The notes: generated by a model not told the origin, from the letters alone. Positions 34,496-44,190 are shown, counted from the stretch's first letter. The stretch is DNA of 64,000 nt from an uncultured Alphaproteobacteria bacterium (GCA_902610175.1 CACLUR010000006.1:1-64000); one strand, 5' to 3'. Numbers and translations: made by a program.

Positions 34496-35191
34496 ATGAA
34501 AATATCAATTGTTGTTCCTTGTTATAATGAAATAAACACAATTGGCACAATTATTGATAGAATTAATAATGTATTTTCTAAATATGATTATGAAATAATT
34601 ATCATAGACGATCATTCAAATGATGGATCTAAAGAGTTTATAATAAAAAATTTCTCAGAGACTAAAAAATATTCGTTAATTTTTAATGACAAAAACTATG
34701 GAAAAGGACATTCATTAAATTTAGGCTTTCAAAAAGCAACAGGAGATATAATTTGTATTCAAGACGCTGATCTAGAGTATGATCCTCATGATTTGTTACC
34801 TATGGTAAAATTAATATTAGAAGATAAAGCTGATGTTGTATTTGGATCAAGATTTAGAGGTAACGGTCCAGTAATGGCAAGCTTTTTTGTTAATAGATTT
34901 GCAAATTTTATTATATCTGTTTTAACAAATATATTCTCAAATCTCTCTCTGACTGATATTGAATGCTGTTATAAAGTTTTTAAAAAAAAAGATATCAACC
35001 AAATTGTTATTGAAGAGAAAAGATTCGGCATAGAGCCCGAACTGACAATTAAATTATCAAAGCTTAAATTAAGAATATTTGAAATGGGAATTTCATATTT
35101 TGGACGATCTAAAGAGGAAGGCAAAAAAATTGGTGTAAAGGATGGTTTTAGAGCAATTTATTGTATATTTAAATACAGTATTTTTAGGTAA
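34496..35191 (+). CDS. Family 2 glycosyltransferase (dolichyl-phosphate mannosyltransferase-like)
   Basis: 231 aa, cytoplasmic GT-A fold: ISIVVPCYNEINTIGTII, IIIIDDHSNDGSKEF, GKGHSLNLGFQKATGDIICIQDADLEYDPHDL (DxD at the acidic pair), and a C-terminal KIGVKDGFRAIYCIFKY. It likely transfers a hexose from a nucleotide sugar to a polyprenyl phosphate. The following membrane gene overlaps by 50 bases, so the product may feed it. Confidence 0.92.
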   Translation: MKISIVVPCYNEINTIGTIIDRINNVFSKYDYEIIIIDDHSNDGSKEFIIKNFSETKKYSLIFNDKNYGKGHSLNLGFQKATGDIICIQDADLEYDPHDLLPMVKLILEDKADVVFGSRFRGNGPVMASFFVNRFANFIISVLTNIFSNLSLTDIECCYKVFKKKDINQIVIEEKRFGIEPELTIKLSKLKLRIFEMGISYFGRSKEEGKKIGVKDGFRAIYCIFKYSIFR

Positions 35192-36647
35192 TTATCTAAT
35201 CTTCTTTTTTCTAACATTATCTTTAATTGGGTATTTATCTCTAAATAAAATTTATTTTTTTGAAAATAATAATCATTTAAATTTTTTAATAATAAAGTCG
35301 ATAATTTTATTATCATATAGCTATTTATTATTTGCAGCTCTAAGTTTTGTCACACCAATTAGTTATATCATATCATCTCTTTATTATATTGTAGGTTTAT
35401 TATTCTTCTTTTATTTTTTCTTAAAAAAAAAACTAGTTTTAAACTTGCAATGGTTAGCAATAATACCAGCAATCATAACAATTTATACCTATAAATCTGG
35501 TGTAAATAATGACTTTATCTATCATTTTGAACATATTAATTTATTCAAAAATTATTCAATAACTAACTTTCACGGAAATATTATCGATTACAGAATAAAA
35601 TATAATTCAGCTTTTATTTTATTAAATAGCTTTACATACATTGAATTTTTAGAAATTTCAGTCAAATTTTTACCTGCATTTTTATTAATATTATTCATTA
35701 TTGATATGAGAAAAATTCTTTTAGAAGAAAAATTTAATTCAAAATATATAAAACTTGCTGCACTATTTTTTTTAATCAGTGTTTTTATTACTTTGAGTAA
35801 ATTTAAAAATATTGGAACAGATTATGTTGCACATATTTTCTATTTAACACTAATTATTTTTTACTTAAGTGCTTTAAAATTAAAAAATAATTTTTTTAAT
35901 TCAAAAAAATTCTTCATTATTCTCGCAATTTCACTTGCAATTATGACAATTTTAAAGATTTCGATGATACTTAGTTCGTCAATCTTAATACATTATTTAT
36001 ATATTATTTACAAAAACAAAAATGTTAAAATTTTTTTTTCAATTTATTTAATAATTCCAACCTTAATAATTACACTTTGGGTTTCTCAAAATTTGATACT
36101 ATCTAATTGTATAATTTATCCAATCAGTAAACTTTGTTTTGGTAGTGAAAAAGAAATTTCATCCATAATTTTTGAAAACATCATGATCAGCCTGTATGCT
36201 AAAGATGTAATACTTAATTACTGGGATGCACCATTATCAGATCTGGTTGCTATGAATTCTTTTTTATATTGGATAAAAATTTGGATAGTAAACGGTTTTT
36301 ACGAAGTTTTAGAAAAATTTATACCAATATTAGTTATATTTTATTTATCAATTTTTGATTATTTCAAAAAATATAAAGACGAGAAAGAAATCAATTTTTT
36401 CAATTCTCACTTATTATTTTATATATTGAGCATATTATCTATACTTTGTTGGCTCATACAAGCACCATCATTTAGATTTGGATTTTCTTACATTGTAATT
36501 TTTTTATTTTTTACAAATATATACCTTTTAAGTGTAGTTAAATTTCCGTACCATATAAAACCTTCATCAAAAAATTTCATTAATATTTTTAATTTATTTT
36601 TTATCCTATTTTTATTATATCAATTTTTAAGAATTTATACTGTTTAA
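35142..36647 (+). CDS. Polytopic membrane protein, candidate GT-C-like transferase
   Basis: 501 aa with 10 or more predicted helices and a large early periplasmic loop (YKSGVNNDFIYHFEHINLFKNYSITNFHGNIIDYRIKYNSAF). The loop with an acidic residue and the His resembles GT-C membrane glycosyltransferases acting on lipid-linked sugars made by a GT2 such as its neighbour. The start at 35142 overlaps the upstream gene by 50 bases and follows AAAGG; no other early ATG is available, so the N-terminus is uncertain. Confidence 0.5.
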   Translation: MVLEQFIVYLNTVFLGNYLIFFFLTLSLIGYLSLNKIYFFENNNHLNFLIIKSIILLSYSYLLFAALSFVTPISYIISSLYYIVGLLFFFYFFLKKKLVLNLQWLAIIPAIITIYTYKSGVNNDFIYHFEHINLFKNYSITNFHGNIIDYRIKYNSAFILLNSFTYIEFLEISVKFLPAFLLILFIIDMRKILLEEKFNSKYIKLAALFFLISVFITLSKFKNIGTDYVAHIFYLTLIIFYLSALKLKNNFFNSKKFFIILAISLAIMTILKISMILSSSILIHYLYIIYKNKNVKIFFSIYLIIPTLIITLWVSQNLILSNCIIYPISKLCFGSEKEISSIIFENIMISLYAKDVILNYWDAPLSDLVAMNSFLYWIKIWIVNGFYEVLEKFIPILVIFYLSIFDYFKKYKDEKEINFFNSHLLFYILSILSILCWLIQAPSFRFGFSYIVIFLFFTNIYLLSVVKFPYHIKPSSKNFINIFNLFFILFLLYQFLRIYTV

Positions 36648-36675
36648 AATAGTAAATTCAGATTATTATAAAAGC

Positions 36676-36915
36676 ATGACAACTCTATCTTCTTCTATTT
36701 TCTATATATTAACTGGATGGACTTGTGTAATTAATATTTACAAATTTTTTTACCAAAAAAAATTAAATGAATTTAATCAAAACAATCTTCAGCAGCAAGA
36801 TGTTCAAATAAATGAAATGGAGTCACATTTAAAAAAAGCAGACAAATTAGGAAAAATTTTTCTTACACTATGGTGTTTATCTGCGGTTTGGTTCTTCTAT
36901 AATTTAAATGCATAA
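36676..36915 (+). CDS. Small membrane protein with a coiled-coil segment (79 aa)
   Basis: Two hydrophobic ends (residues 6-24 and 60-76) surround a polar, Gln/Asn/Glu-rich helix (EFNQNNLQQQDVQINEMESH) that could be a coiled coil. No family recognised. It sits between the membrane transferase and the DUF4177-like gene and may form a transcript with them. Confidence 0.6.
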   Translation: MTTLSSSIFYILTGWTCVINIYKFFYQKKLNEFNQNNLQQQDVQINEMESHLKKADKLGKIFLTLWCLSAVWFFYNLNA

Positions 36916-36926
36916 GCTTTACTGAA

Positions 36927-37142
36927 ATGATCAATCCTACATTTAATAAAAAAGAGCATACAAATTGGGAATATAGAATTTATACTCAATACTTGGATGA
37001 TGAAGAATTAAAGTCAGAAAATGACTGGCTTAATAAGGGTGGAAAAGAGGGTTGGGAGTTGGTTAATGTAATTAAGGATAAATCTGATATCCCCTCAAAA
37101 CACAAAATGATTTACTATTTCAAGAGAGAAAAAATAACTTAA
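36927..37142 (+). CDS. DUF4177-like small protein (71 aa)
   Basis: WEYRIYTQYLDDEELKSEND then LNKGGKEGWELVNVI and a C-terminal MIYYFKREK is the alternating pattern of DUF4177 proteins (WEYxxV, LNxxGxEGWELV, YxFKR). These are small cytoplasmic proteins of unknown function. It lies 12 bases after the preceding ORF. Confidence 0.7.
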   Translation: MINPTFNKKEHTNWEYRIYTQYLDDEELKSENDWLNKGGKEGWELVNVIKDKSDIPSKHKMIYYFKREKIT

Positions 37143-37169
37143 TTATCTCAATATCAGCTATTTAATTTT

Positions 37170-37250
37170 ATGAATGAATATAGATATTTAATATTTGGAA
37201 TAGTTATAATAATCATAACTTATATATTGTACTTAGGTCTGACAACTTGA
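37170..37250 (+). CDS. 26-aa single-helix microprotein coupled to ybgC
   Basis: MNEYRYLIFGIVIIIITYIL then LGLTT: a short charged start and one membrane helix of about 18 residues. Its stop codon overlaps the ybgC ATG (TGATG), a common coupling sign in this genome. It is too short for family assignment, and no strong ribosome site precedes it. The coding status is inferred from the hydrophobic composition and the overlap. Confidence 0.5.
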   Translation: MNEYRYLIFGIVIIIITYILYLGLTT

Positions 37251-37648
37251 TGTTCCAACATAGCTTAAAAATATATTATGAAGACACAGACTCTGGTGGA
37301 GTTGTATATTATGCAAATTATTTAAAATTTATTGAAAGAGCTCGTACTGAAATCATAAATGAATTGGGATTTACACTTAATTCTTTATTGAAAGATCATG
37401 ATCGACTTTTTTTAGTAAAAAAGATTGAATGTGATTATATTGAGTCATGCAAACTAGAAGATCAATTAACTGTTAAAAGCAATATTTTGTCTCTTAAAAA
37501 TGCATCATTTGAGCTCGAACAAAATATTTACAAACAAAATAATATTATTTTTAAATCAAAAATTTTGATGGTTTGTGTCAATTCTCTAGGAACTCCAAGT
37601 AAAATACCAGATGATCTTCAAAGATTAATGAATAACAAAGATGGATAA
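37250..37648 (+). CDS. ybgC: YbgC-type acyl-CoA thioesterase
   Basis: 132 aa from the ATG at 37250, which overlaps the previous stop; an in-frame TTG at 37247 is the less likely choice. The hot-dog fold motif IYYEDTDSGGVVYYANYLKFIERARTE is the YbgC/4-HBT signature with catalytic Asp in YEDTD. It hydrolyses short-chain or aromatic acyl-CoA and, in other bacteria, sits with tol-pal, which is not present here. It overlaps aacS by 8 nt. Confidence 0.93.
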   Translation: MFQHSLKIYYEDTDSGGVVYYANYLKFIERARTEIINELGFTLNSLLKDHDRLFLVKKIECDYIESCKLEDQLTVKSNILSLKNASFELEQNIYKQNNIIFKSKILMVCVNSLGTPSKIPDDLQRLMNNKDG

Positions 37649-39557
37649 GTTATTTGAGCCAAGTAGAAAATTTATTAAATCTACAAATCTTTTTAAATTT
37701 CAGACATATTTAGAACAAAAACTTTCTAAAAAATTTTTAAATTATAACAAGCTTTGGTTATGGACTAATAAAAACCCTGGTGAGTTTTGGGAGTCTATAG
37801 TTGAGTATTTTAATATTATTCTTGAAAGGAAAAAATTTTTTAAATCTTACAAAAAAAAATCTTTTTGGAATTCAATTTTTTTTGATAACAGTAATCTTAA
37901 TTATTACGATTTAATTTCTAAAAATAATTCATCAGATTTGGCCATTGAATTTATTGGTGAAAACAAATTCAGCGAAAAAATTATTTATAGTGATTTAAAT
38001 AAAAGAATTAATGCATTAAGCAATTTTTTTAGAGATAAAGGCATTAAAAAAGGTGATGTAATTGTTGGATATCTTCCAAATATACCTGATACAGTAATAA
38101 GTTTCCTTTCTGCAGCAAAAATTGGTGCAGTTTGGTCTTCTTGCTCTGCTGACTTTGGAACACAAGCAGTGATTGACAGATTTTCACAGCTTAAGCCTAA
38201 ACTTTTAATTGTTGCTGACCATTATTTTTATAACGGCAAGAAATTTCAATATTCAAAAAACTTAAGAACATTAAAAGCAAATTTAAATAATCCACTAATT
38301 TTAAAAACTAGCTATCCTTCAAAAAATAACGCTTCTGAATTAAAAAAAATTTACAATCAAAAAAAATATTCAAAACTAAATAAAAATATATCATTGAGCT
38401 TTAATCATCCGTTATATGTTTTATTTTCCAGTGGAACGACAGGGCTCCCCAAGTGTATTACGCACGGCCACGGAGGCTCACTCCTTCAACATTTAAAAGA
38501 ACTAGCATTACATACAAATGTTAAATCTGAAGATAAAATGCTTTTCTTAACTACTTGCGGGTGGATGATGTGGAACTGGACAGTTTCAAACTTACTACTG
38601 GGTTCCTCAATCGTTCTTTATGATGGCTCCCCATTTTATCCAAATATAAATCAAGTTATCAATATTACAAAAGATACTAATTCAACAATGTTAGGTGCGG
38701 GAGCAAAAGTTTATGAAACTATCCAGAATAATTATAAATCAAATAAAAAAGATATTTTAAAAAAAATTAATTGTTTTATATCCACTGGCTCTCCTCTAAG
38801 CCCAGACACTTTTAAGTTTATTAATAAAAGTTTAAATTCAAAATCTTTTATACATTCGGTGAGTGGCGGTACAGACATAGTTTCGTGTTTTATGTTAGGA
38901 ATACCAACTTTACCTGTCTATTCAGGTGAAATTCAAGGACCGGGATTGGGCATGGATATTGATGTTTTCAATGATAATGGCAAGCCAACCAAAAAGACAG
39001 GAGAGCTTGTTTGCAAGACCCCTTTCCCCTCTAAGCCTATCTACTTTTGGAATGACAGGTTGAATGATAAGTATAAATCCGCATATTTTAAAAAATTTCC
39101 AAACATATGGTCTCATGGAGATTATGTGAAAAAAACCAAAAATGGAGGTTATGTAATCTTTGGAAGATCAGATGCTACTTTAAATCCAGGCGGTGTCAGA
39201 ATAGGAACAGGTGAAATATACAGTTGCTTACAAAAATTTCATTGGATCGAGGACTGTTTGGCAACAGGTTATTTGACTAAAAATGATGAAAAAATTGTCC
39301 TTTTTTTGAAATTGTTAAACACAAAAATTAATGTTGATTTTAATACAATATTGAAAAAACACCTAAAGACATCTCTTAGTCCAAGGCATGTTCCTTGGAA
39401 AATATTTATAGTTAAAGACATTCCAAGAACAAAAAGTGGTAAAAACTCTGAAATACTTGTCAAAAAAATTATCAATAATGATAAAGTGCAGAACTTGGGA
39501 TCGTTGGCAAATCCTGAGTCAGTAATTGAATACAGAAAGATAAATATTAATGAGTGA
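37641..39557 (+). CDS. Acetoacetyl-CoA synthetase
   Basis: 638 aa, ANL adenylate-forming family. Core motif FSSGTTGLPKCI near residue 258, then TTCGWMMWNWTVSNLLLGSSIV (close to acetoacetyl-CoA synthetases), GDYVKKTKNGGYVIFGRSDATLNPGGVRIGTGEIY (A8/hinge) and the C-terminal catalytic lysine region RTKSGKNSE. It activates acetoacetate to acetoacetyl-CoA with ATP. The thiolase next door completes a route to acetyl-CoA. Confidence 0.92.
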   Translation: MDKLFEPSRKFIKSTNLFKFQTYLEQKLSKKFLNYNKLWLWTNKNPGEFWESIVEYFNIILERKKFFKSYKKKSFWNSIFFDNSNLNYYDLISKNNSSDLAIEFIGENKFSEKIIYSDLNKRINALSNFFRDKGIKKGDVIVGYLPNIPDTVISFLSAAKIGAVWSSCSADFGTQAVIDRFSQLKPKLLIVADHYFYNGKKFQYSKNLRTLKANLNNPLILKTSYPSKNNASELKKIYNQKKYSKLNKNISLSFNHPLYVLFSSGTTGLPKCITHGHGGSLLQHLKELALHTNVKSEDKMLFLTTCGWMMWNWTVSNLLLGSSIVLYDGSPFYPNINQVINITKDTNSTMLGAGAKVYETIQNNYKSNKKDILKKINCFISTGSPLSPDTFKFINKSLNSKSFIHSVSGGTDIVSCFMLGIPTLPVYSGEIQGPGLGMDIDVFNDNGKPTKKTGELVCKTPFPSKPIYFWNDRLNDKYKSAYFKKFPNIWSHGDYVKKTKNGGYVIFGRSDATLNPGGVRIGTGEIYSCLQKFHWIEDCLATGYLTKNDEKIVLFLKLLNTKINVDFNTILKKHLKTSLSPRHVPWKIFIVKDIPRTKSGKNSEILVKKIINNDKVQNLGSLANPESVIEYRKININE

Positions 39558-40701
39558 TGTTTTTATAATCGATGCAGTTAGAACACCAATAGGAGCTTAT
39601 CTAGGTAATTACAAAAAAACTGAATCAGTAGAATTAGGAACCACTTGTCTTAAAGAATTATTTGATAGAAATAAAATAATCAATACTAAAGAAGTTGAAG
39701 GATTAATTTTAGGACAAGTATTAACTAGTGGACTAGGAATGAATACAGCAAGGCAAGTTGCACTAGGTTCCGGAATGCAACAGACATCCTTTGCTTATGT
39801 AGTAAATCAAGTTTGTGGAAGTGGTATGAGAGCTACAATAGATGGTTCATCTAAAATTTATTCCGGCGAGTCAAATTTATTAATTGTTGGTGGTCAAGAA
39901 AGTATGTCAAGGGCACGCCATGCGTATCTGAGTAGAACTGGAGAAAAAAATTTAGGAAACAATATCTTTATAGATACTTTAGTTAACGATGGCCTAACAG
40001 ATGCTTTTTCAAAAGAACATATGGGTATAACAGCTGAAAACGTTTCAAAAAAATATAATGTTACAAGACAAGACCAAGATCAATTTGCTTATCAGTCTTA
40101 TCTAAAAACTTACAAGGCAATTAAAAATAATTACTTCAAAAACGAATTAATCAAAACACCTCTTAAAGATGAAGTTCGAAAAGATACGACCTTGCCTAAA
40201 TTAAGCCAATTAAAAGCTGTTTTTAAAAAATCTGGAACAGTTACTGCTGGTAATGCTTCTTCATTAAATGATGGAGCTAGTTTTTTGGCTTTAGCTTCTG
40301 AAAAATATGTAACTTCAAACAAAATTAAACCAATAGCAAAAGTACTATTTTGGGCGTCCTCAGCCGGTAATCCTGACTATATGGGCATTACCCCAATTAC
40401 AGCTATACAGAAATTAATGAAGAAAATGAGTGTAAATATTAACTATTTTAATTTGGTTGAAGTCAATGAGGCGTTTGCTGCAACTTCAGTTGCGGTCCAA
40501 AGATCTTTAAAGATTGATCCAAGTAAATTAAATATTGCTGGGGGCGCTATTGCATTAGGACACCCTATTGGCTGTTCAGGTGCACGAATTATTACAACCT
40601 TGTCTCATCAACTCAGAAGAACAAAACAAAAGTTTGGTGTTGCAAGTATGTGTATTGGCGGTGGTCAGGGTCTAGCAATTGCTATTGAAAATTTAAAATA
40701 A
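39550..40701 (+). CDS. Acetyl-CoA acetyltransferase (thiolase)
   Basis: 383 aa. Nucleophile Cys in VNQVCGSGMRA near residue 88, His in GGAIALGHPIGCSGAR near residue 338 and Cys in SMCIGGGQG near residue 368. These give the thiolase II arrangement. It cleaves or forms acetoacetyl-CoA; with the synthetase it allows acetoacetate use. Overlaps that gene by 8 nt. No poly-hydroxybutyrate synthase is present nearby. Confidence 0.95.
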   Translation: MSDVFIIDAVRTPIGAYLGNYKKTESVELGTTCLKELFDRNKIINTKEVEGLILGQVLTSGLGMNTARQVALGSGMQQTSFAYVVNQVCGSGMRATIDGSSKIYSGESNLLIVGGQESMSRARHAYLSRTGEKNLGNNIFIDTLVNDGLTDAFSKEHMGITAENVSKKYNVTRQDQDQFAYQSYLKTYKAIKNNYFKNELIKTPLKDEVRKDTTLPKLSQLKAVFKKSGTVTAGNASSLNDGASFLALASEKYVTSNKIKPIAKVLFWASSAGNPDYMGITPITAIQKLMKKMSVNINYFNLVEVNEAFAATSVAVQRSLKIDPSKLNIAGGAIALGHPIGCSGARIITTLSHQLRRTKQKFGVASMCIGGGQGLAIAIENLK

Positions 40702-40710
40702 AAAATCTAA

Positions 40711-41601
40711 GTGAGTGTTTCTCTTAAAGCAGCCATATTTTTATGTTTTGCCTCCTTATTTTGGTCAGGCAATTTTATAGTAGGAAGATTATCCTCAATT
40801 GAGGAATTAGTATCACCGCTATCGTTATCTTTTTACAGATGGGTAATTGCTTTAATAATTTTAACTCCCTTTTGTTTAAAAAATGCTTTAGTTGACTTAC
40901 CCCTTTTAAAAAAACAACCAGGAATGGTTTTTTTGATTATTTTAACTGGTCCGACACTTTTTAACACCTTAACTTATATTGGTCTAACAGCGACAACTGT
41001 TATTAACTCTTTATTGGTTATTTCGACAACACCCATGTTGATAATTCTTTTAAACAAATTGATTTATAAAAATCAAACAAACCTTTTTCAAATGTTAGGT
41101 GTCATTTTATCTCTTATTGGTGTTAGTTATGTTATAACAAAAGGTAACTATCAAAATATATTTGACTCAAAATTTTATTCTGGAGATTTATTCATTTTAC
41201 TAGCTGTTATATCTTGGGCATTGTATTCAATATTTCTAAAAAAAAATGAAACAGGTGTTTCAGGATTTAGTTTTTTATATTTATCATTCGTATTTACAGT
41301 AATCTTACTCTTACCTGTTTATTTGTATGACATTATAATTCAAAATAATTTCATAACATTTGACCACAAAACCTTATTAGTAATTGGCTATACCGGAACT
41401 TTTCCTAGCATCTTGTCATATATTTGTTGGAATACTGGAGTGGCTTTAATTGGTCCAAATAAATCAGGCCCTTTTCTCCACTTAATGCCGATTTTTGGTG
41501 GAATTCTTGCATATTTAGTCTTTCAAGAAACATTACAGAGTTATCATTACGCTGGAATTTTATCTGTTATTGTTGGTATAATGATAGCTAATAAAAAATA
41601 A
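40711..41601 (+). CDS. EamA/DMT-family transporter
   Basis: 296 aa, GTG start, about ten membrane helices in two EamA repeats. Helix 1 has the FASLFWSGNFIVGRLSS segment; the second repeat starts near residue 150 (LFILLAVISWALYSIFLKK). The usual LVYTG-type end is replaced with FPSILSYICWNTGVALIGPNK. It likely exports a metabolite, but substrate is not predictable. It lies 9 bases after the thiolase and may share its transcript. Confidence 0.9.
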   Translation: MSVSLKAAIFLCFASLFWSGNFIVGRLSSIEELVSPLSLSFYRWVIALIILTPFCLKNALVDLPLLKKQPGMVFLIILTGPTLFNTLTYIGLTATTVINSLLVISTTPMLIILLNKLIYKNQTNLFQMLGVILSLIGVSYVITKGNYQNIFDSKFYSGDLFILLAVISWALYSIFLKKNETGVSGFSFLYLSFVFTVILLLPVYLYDIIIQNNFITFDHKTLLVIGYTGTFPSILSYICWNTGVALIGPNKSGPFLHLMPIFGGILAYLVFQETLQSYHYAGILSVIVGIMIANKK

Positions 41602-41634
41602 TTAATTATTTCTTAATATGGGAGGGGAATATTT

Positions 41635-42762
41635 ATGGCAAAAAAGAAGACTAATAATAAGACCATGAAAAGAAGAAATTTTCTGAAAGGTGCGGGTGCT
41701 GCAGCGCTTGGTGCTGCAGCAGTTTCTTCATTTCCAGCACCAGCAATATCAGGTGGACACATGGAATGGATAGCATGTTCTGCTTTCGGTAAGGCTAGTG
41801 GACTGGGAAAAGCTATTGACCGATTTGCTAGTTATATAAACAACCAATCTGATAAATTAAAAATAACTGTTTATCATGGTGGCGAATTAGTACCACCTCT
41901 TGAGTCATTAGATGCAGTTAGATCTGGAGCAGCTCAAATGGCTTATGGAGCTGGCTACTACTGGACTAATATAAGTATGGCACCATCATTCTCAGCAGCT
42001 TTACCTTTTGGTTTGACTGCTCAAGAACAAAATGCTTGGTGTTATTACGGTGGAGGAATTGAAGCAGCAGACAAGGCATACAATTCTATTGGGGTAAAGT
42101 TTCTTCCCATGGGAAATACAGGTAATCAGATGGGTGGTTGGTTTAATAAAGAAATCAATTCTCTCTCAGATTTTGAGGGTTTAAAAATTAGAATGCCAGG
42201 TCTTGGTGGTGAAGTATTAAAATCCTTCGGAGCAAATACAGTGCTTTTAGCAGGTGCAGATGTTCTTCCATCTCTTGCTTCAGGTGCTATTGATGCAACT
42301 GAGTGGATTGGTCCTGCAGCTGACTTGGGTAAAGGTTTACATCAAGCAGCAAAATTTTATTACAACCCAGGTTGGCATGAGCCAGCAACTATCTTAGATT
42401 GTTCAATTGATATGTTTGAGTGGGAGAAGCTTGATGACGCAACTAAAGAACTAATTACTGTTACTACAAAGGCGGTAAACATGGAAGTATTATCAATGTT
42501 CCAAGCTATAAATGACAGTGCTTATCAAAAGCTGATTAACGAGCATGCAGTTCAAATGAGGCAGCTTCCTGACCCTGTCATGAACGCTCTTGGTCAAAGA
42601 GCAGGTGAAGTTTGTAGCTCTATTGCCTCAGAAGACCCTGTATCGCAGGCTCTATTTTCACATATCGTTGAATTTAGATCGTCAATTTTAAGATGGACAA
42701 ATACATCTGAAAAAGAGTACATGAGAGTAAGAAGTCTCCCATTTACTTATCCATCAGCATAA
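41635..42762 (+). CDS. dctP: TRAP transporter substrate-binding protein
   Basis: 375 aa with a twin-arginine signal (KRRNFLKGAGAAALGAAAV, Arg13-Arg14), so it is exported folded. The mature region has HGGELVPPLESLDAVRSGAAQMAYGAGYYW, GGWFNKEI, LKIRMPGLGGEVLKSFGA and ATEWIGPAADLG...YYNPGWHEP, which matches the alpha-keto-acid/monocarboxylate (TakP-like) class rather than classical DctP. A GGGAGGGG ribosome site precedes the ATG, implying strong expression. The membrane partners are on the opposite strand downstream. Confidence 0.92.
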   Translation: MAKKKTNNKTMKRRNFLKGAGAAALGAAAVSSFPAPAISGGHMEWIACSAFGKASGLGKAIDRFASYINNQSDKLKITVYHGGELVPPLESLDAVRSGAAQMAYGAGYYWTNISMAPSFSAALPFGLTAQEQNAWCYYGGGIEAADKAYNSIGVKFLPMGNTGNQMGGWFNKEINSLSDFEGLKIRMPGLGGEVLKSFGANTVLLAGADVLPSLASGAIDATEWIGPAADLGKGLHQAAKFYYNPGWHEPATILDCSIDMFEWEKLDDATKELITVTTKAVNMEVLSMFQAINDSAYQKLINEHAVQMRQLPDPVMNALGQRAGEVCSSIASEDPVSQALFSHIVEFRSSILRWTNTSEKEYMRVRSLPFTYPSA

Positions 42763-42778
42763 ATCCATAAAATCCAAA

Positions 42779-42811
42779 TCATCCCCGTTAATTCTTCGGG
42801 GATGAGTTTTT
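42779..42811 (+). terminator. Terminator between the TRAP substrate-binding and DctM genes
   Basis: TCATCCCCG (42779-42787) pairs with CGGGGATGA (42797-42805) over 9 bp with a 9-base loop, followed by TTTTT. Placed between two convergent genes; the T-run fits the plus strand. Confidence 0.85.
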
Positions 42812-42813
42812 CT

Positions 42814-44190
42814 CTAAAACATCTTATTTGGCAACCAAGTAGCTATCTCTGGGTAAAAACCAACAATAAATATTGCCAATACTTGAATTCCAATAAAAGG
42901 AATTACTCCTTTGTACATATTTTTAGTTTGAATACTGTTTGGTGCCACCCCTCTTAAAAAAAATAAGGAAAAACCAAAAGGAGGTGTTAAGAAACTTGTT
43001 TGTAAATTCAATGAAATAAGAATGCCTAGCCACAAGGGATCTGCTCCATTTGCAATCAATATTGGACCAACTAAAGGTACGATAACAAAAATTATTTCTA
43101 TATAATCTAGAAAGAAGCCCAAAAGGAAAATGACAATCATTACCAAAATAAGGGCTGCATAAAGACCTCCTGGTAAATTACCAAGAAAATGTTCTATCAT
43201 TTCATCACCACCAAAGCCACGAAATACCAATGAAAACATTGATGCCCCAATTAAAATTACGAAAACAAAAGAACTAAGTTTTACAGTCCCTAAAGCAGTC
43301 TCTTTAACATTCTTAAAACTTAACTCTCCTTTTAAAAGTGCTATAACGGCTGCACCTACAGCACCTACAGAAGCTGACTCTGTGGGTGTTGCAATACCAA
43401 AAAGTATAGAACCCAAAACTAGTATAATAAGAGTTATTGGAGGAATAACTGATTTAGCTGCTTCGATATAAATCTCTGCTCTTGACATGCTTGTTTCAAC
43501 TGGGGGGCAAGATAGAGGATTAAATCTAGCGTAAAAGAAAATGAATATTACAAATAAGACCACCAACATAAGCCCAGGCAAGATAGCGCCAGCGAATAAA
43601 TCAATTGCTGTTACAGGATCAGGGGCTAAATTACCAACTAACATCGCTGCTTCTTCGTTTGCGCCTTGTAAAATTGTTGCAAGTAATACTAAAACAATTG
43701 AAGGAGGTATTATTTGACCCAATGTTCCTGCAGCACAAATAGTTCCAGTAGCTATTTTTTGGTCATAGCCGGCTTTCATCATTGAGGGTAAGGAGAGCAT
43801 TCCCATTGTCACAACTGTTGCTCCAACAATTCCTGTGGAAGCAGCAAGTAACATACCTACTATTACTACTCCAATACCTAGACCCCCTTTTGTTGAGCCA
43901 AAAAGCTCCCCAATAGACTGCAAAAGACCTGCGGCTATTTTTGTCTTTTCTAACATTATTCCCATAAAAATAAACAAAGGTACCGCTACAAGAGGCTCAT
44001 TAATCATTGTGCCAAATATACGTTGAGGAAAAAACCCAAGCATTCTAAAATTAAATATTTCCAAAGCATCTCCGAGAAAACCAAACATAAGAGCTGTTCC
44101 TGCAAGAGTGAAAGCAACAGGAAAACCAAAGAGCAATAATCCCAATGTTGTGACAAACATTACAATTGCTAAAATTTCAGGACTAATCAT
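42814..44190 (-). CDS. dctM: TRAP transporter large permease (DctM)
   Basis: 458 aa, about 12 membrane helices. Family features: LFGFPVAFTLAGTALMFGF, ASTGIVGATVVTMGMLSLPSM, GTICAAGTLGQIIPPSIVLV (duplicated GTLGxxIPPS), TPTESASVGAVGAAV and TPPFGFSLFFLRGVAP. It carries out Na+-linked solute uptake with DctQ and the periplasmic DctP. Its ATG overlaps the dctQ stop by 4 nt. Confidence 0.95.
   Translation of the reverse strand: MISPEILAIVMFVTTLGLLLFGFPVAFTLAGTALMFGFLGDALEIFNFRMLGFFPQRIFGTMINEPLVAVPLFIFMGIMLEKTKIAAGLLQSIGELFGSTKGGLGIGVVIVGMLLAASTGIVGATVVTMGMLSLPSMMKAGYDQKIATGTICAAGTLGQIIPPSIVLVLLATILQGANEEAAMLVGNLAPDPVTAIDLFAGAILPGLMLVVLFVIFIFFYARFNPLSCPPVETSMSRAEIYIEAAKSVIPPITLIILVLGSILFGIATPTESASVGAVGAAVIALLKGELSFKNVKETALGTVKLSSFVFVILIGASMFSLVFRGFGGDEMIEHFLGNLPGGLYAALILVMIVIFLLGFFLDYIEIIFVIVPLVGPILIANGADPLWLGILISLNLQTSFLTPPFGFSLFFLRGVAPNSIQTKNMYKGVIPFIGIQVLAIFIVGFYPEIATWLPNKMF

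Noticed and set aside
37247-37250. TTG at 37247 as the ybgC start
   Set aside because: The ATG at 37250 overlaps the previous stop as TGATG, the coupling form seen at several genes here, and gives the normal family N-terminus.
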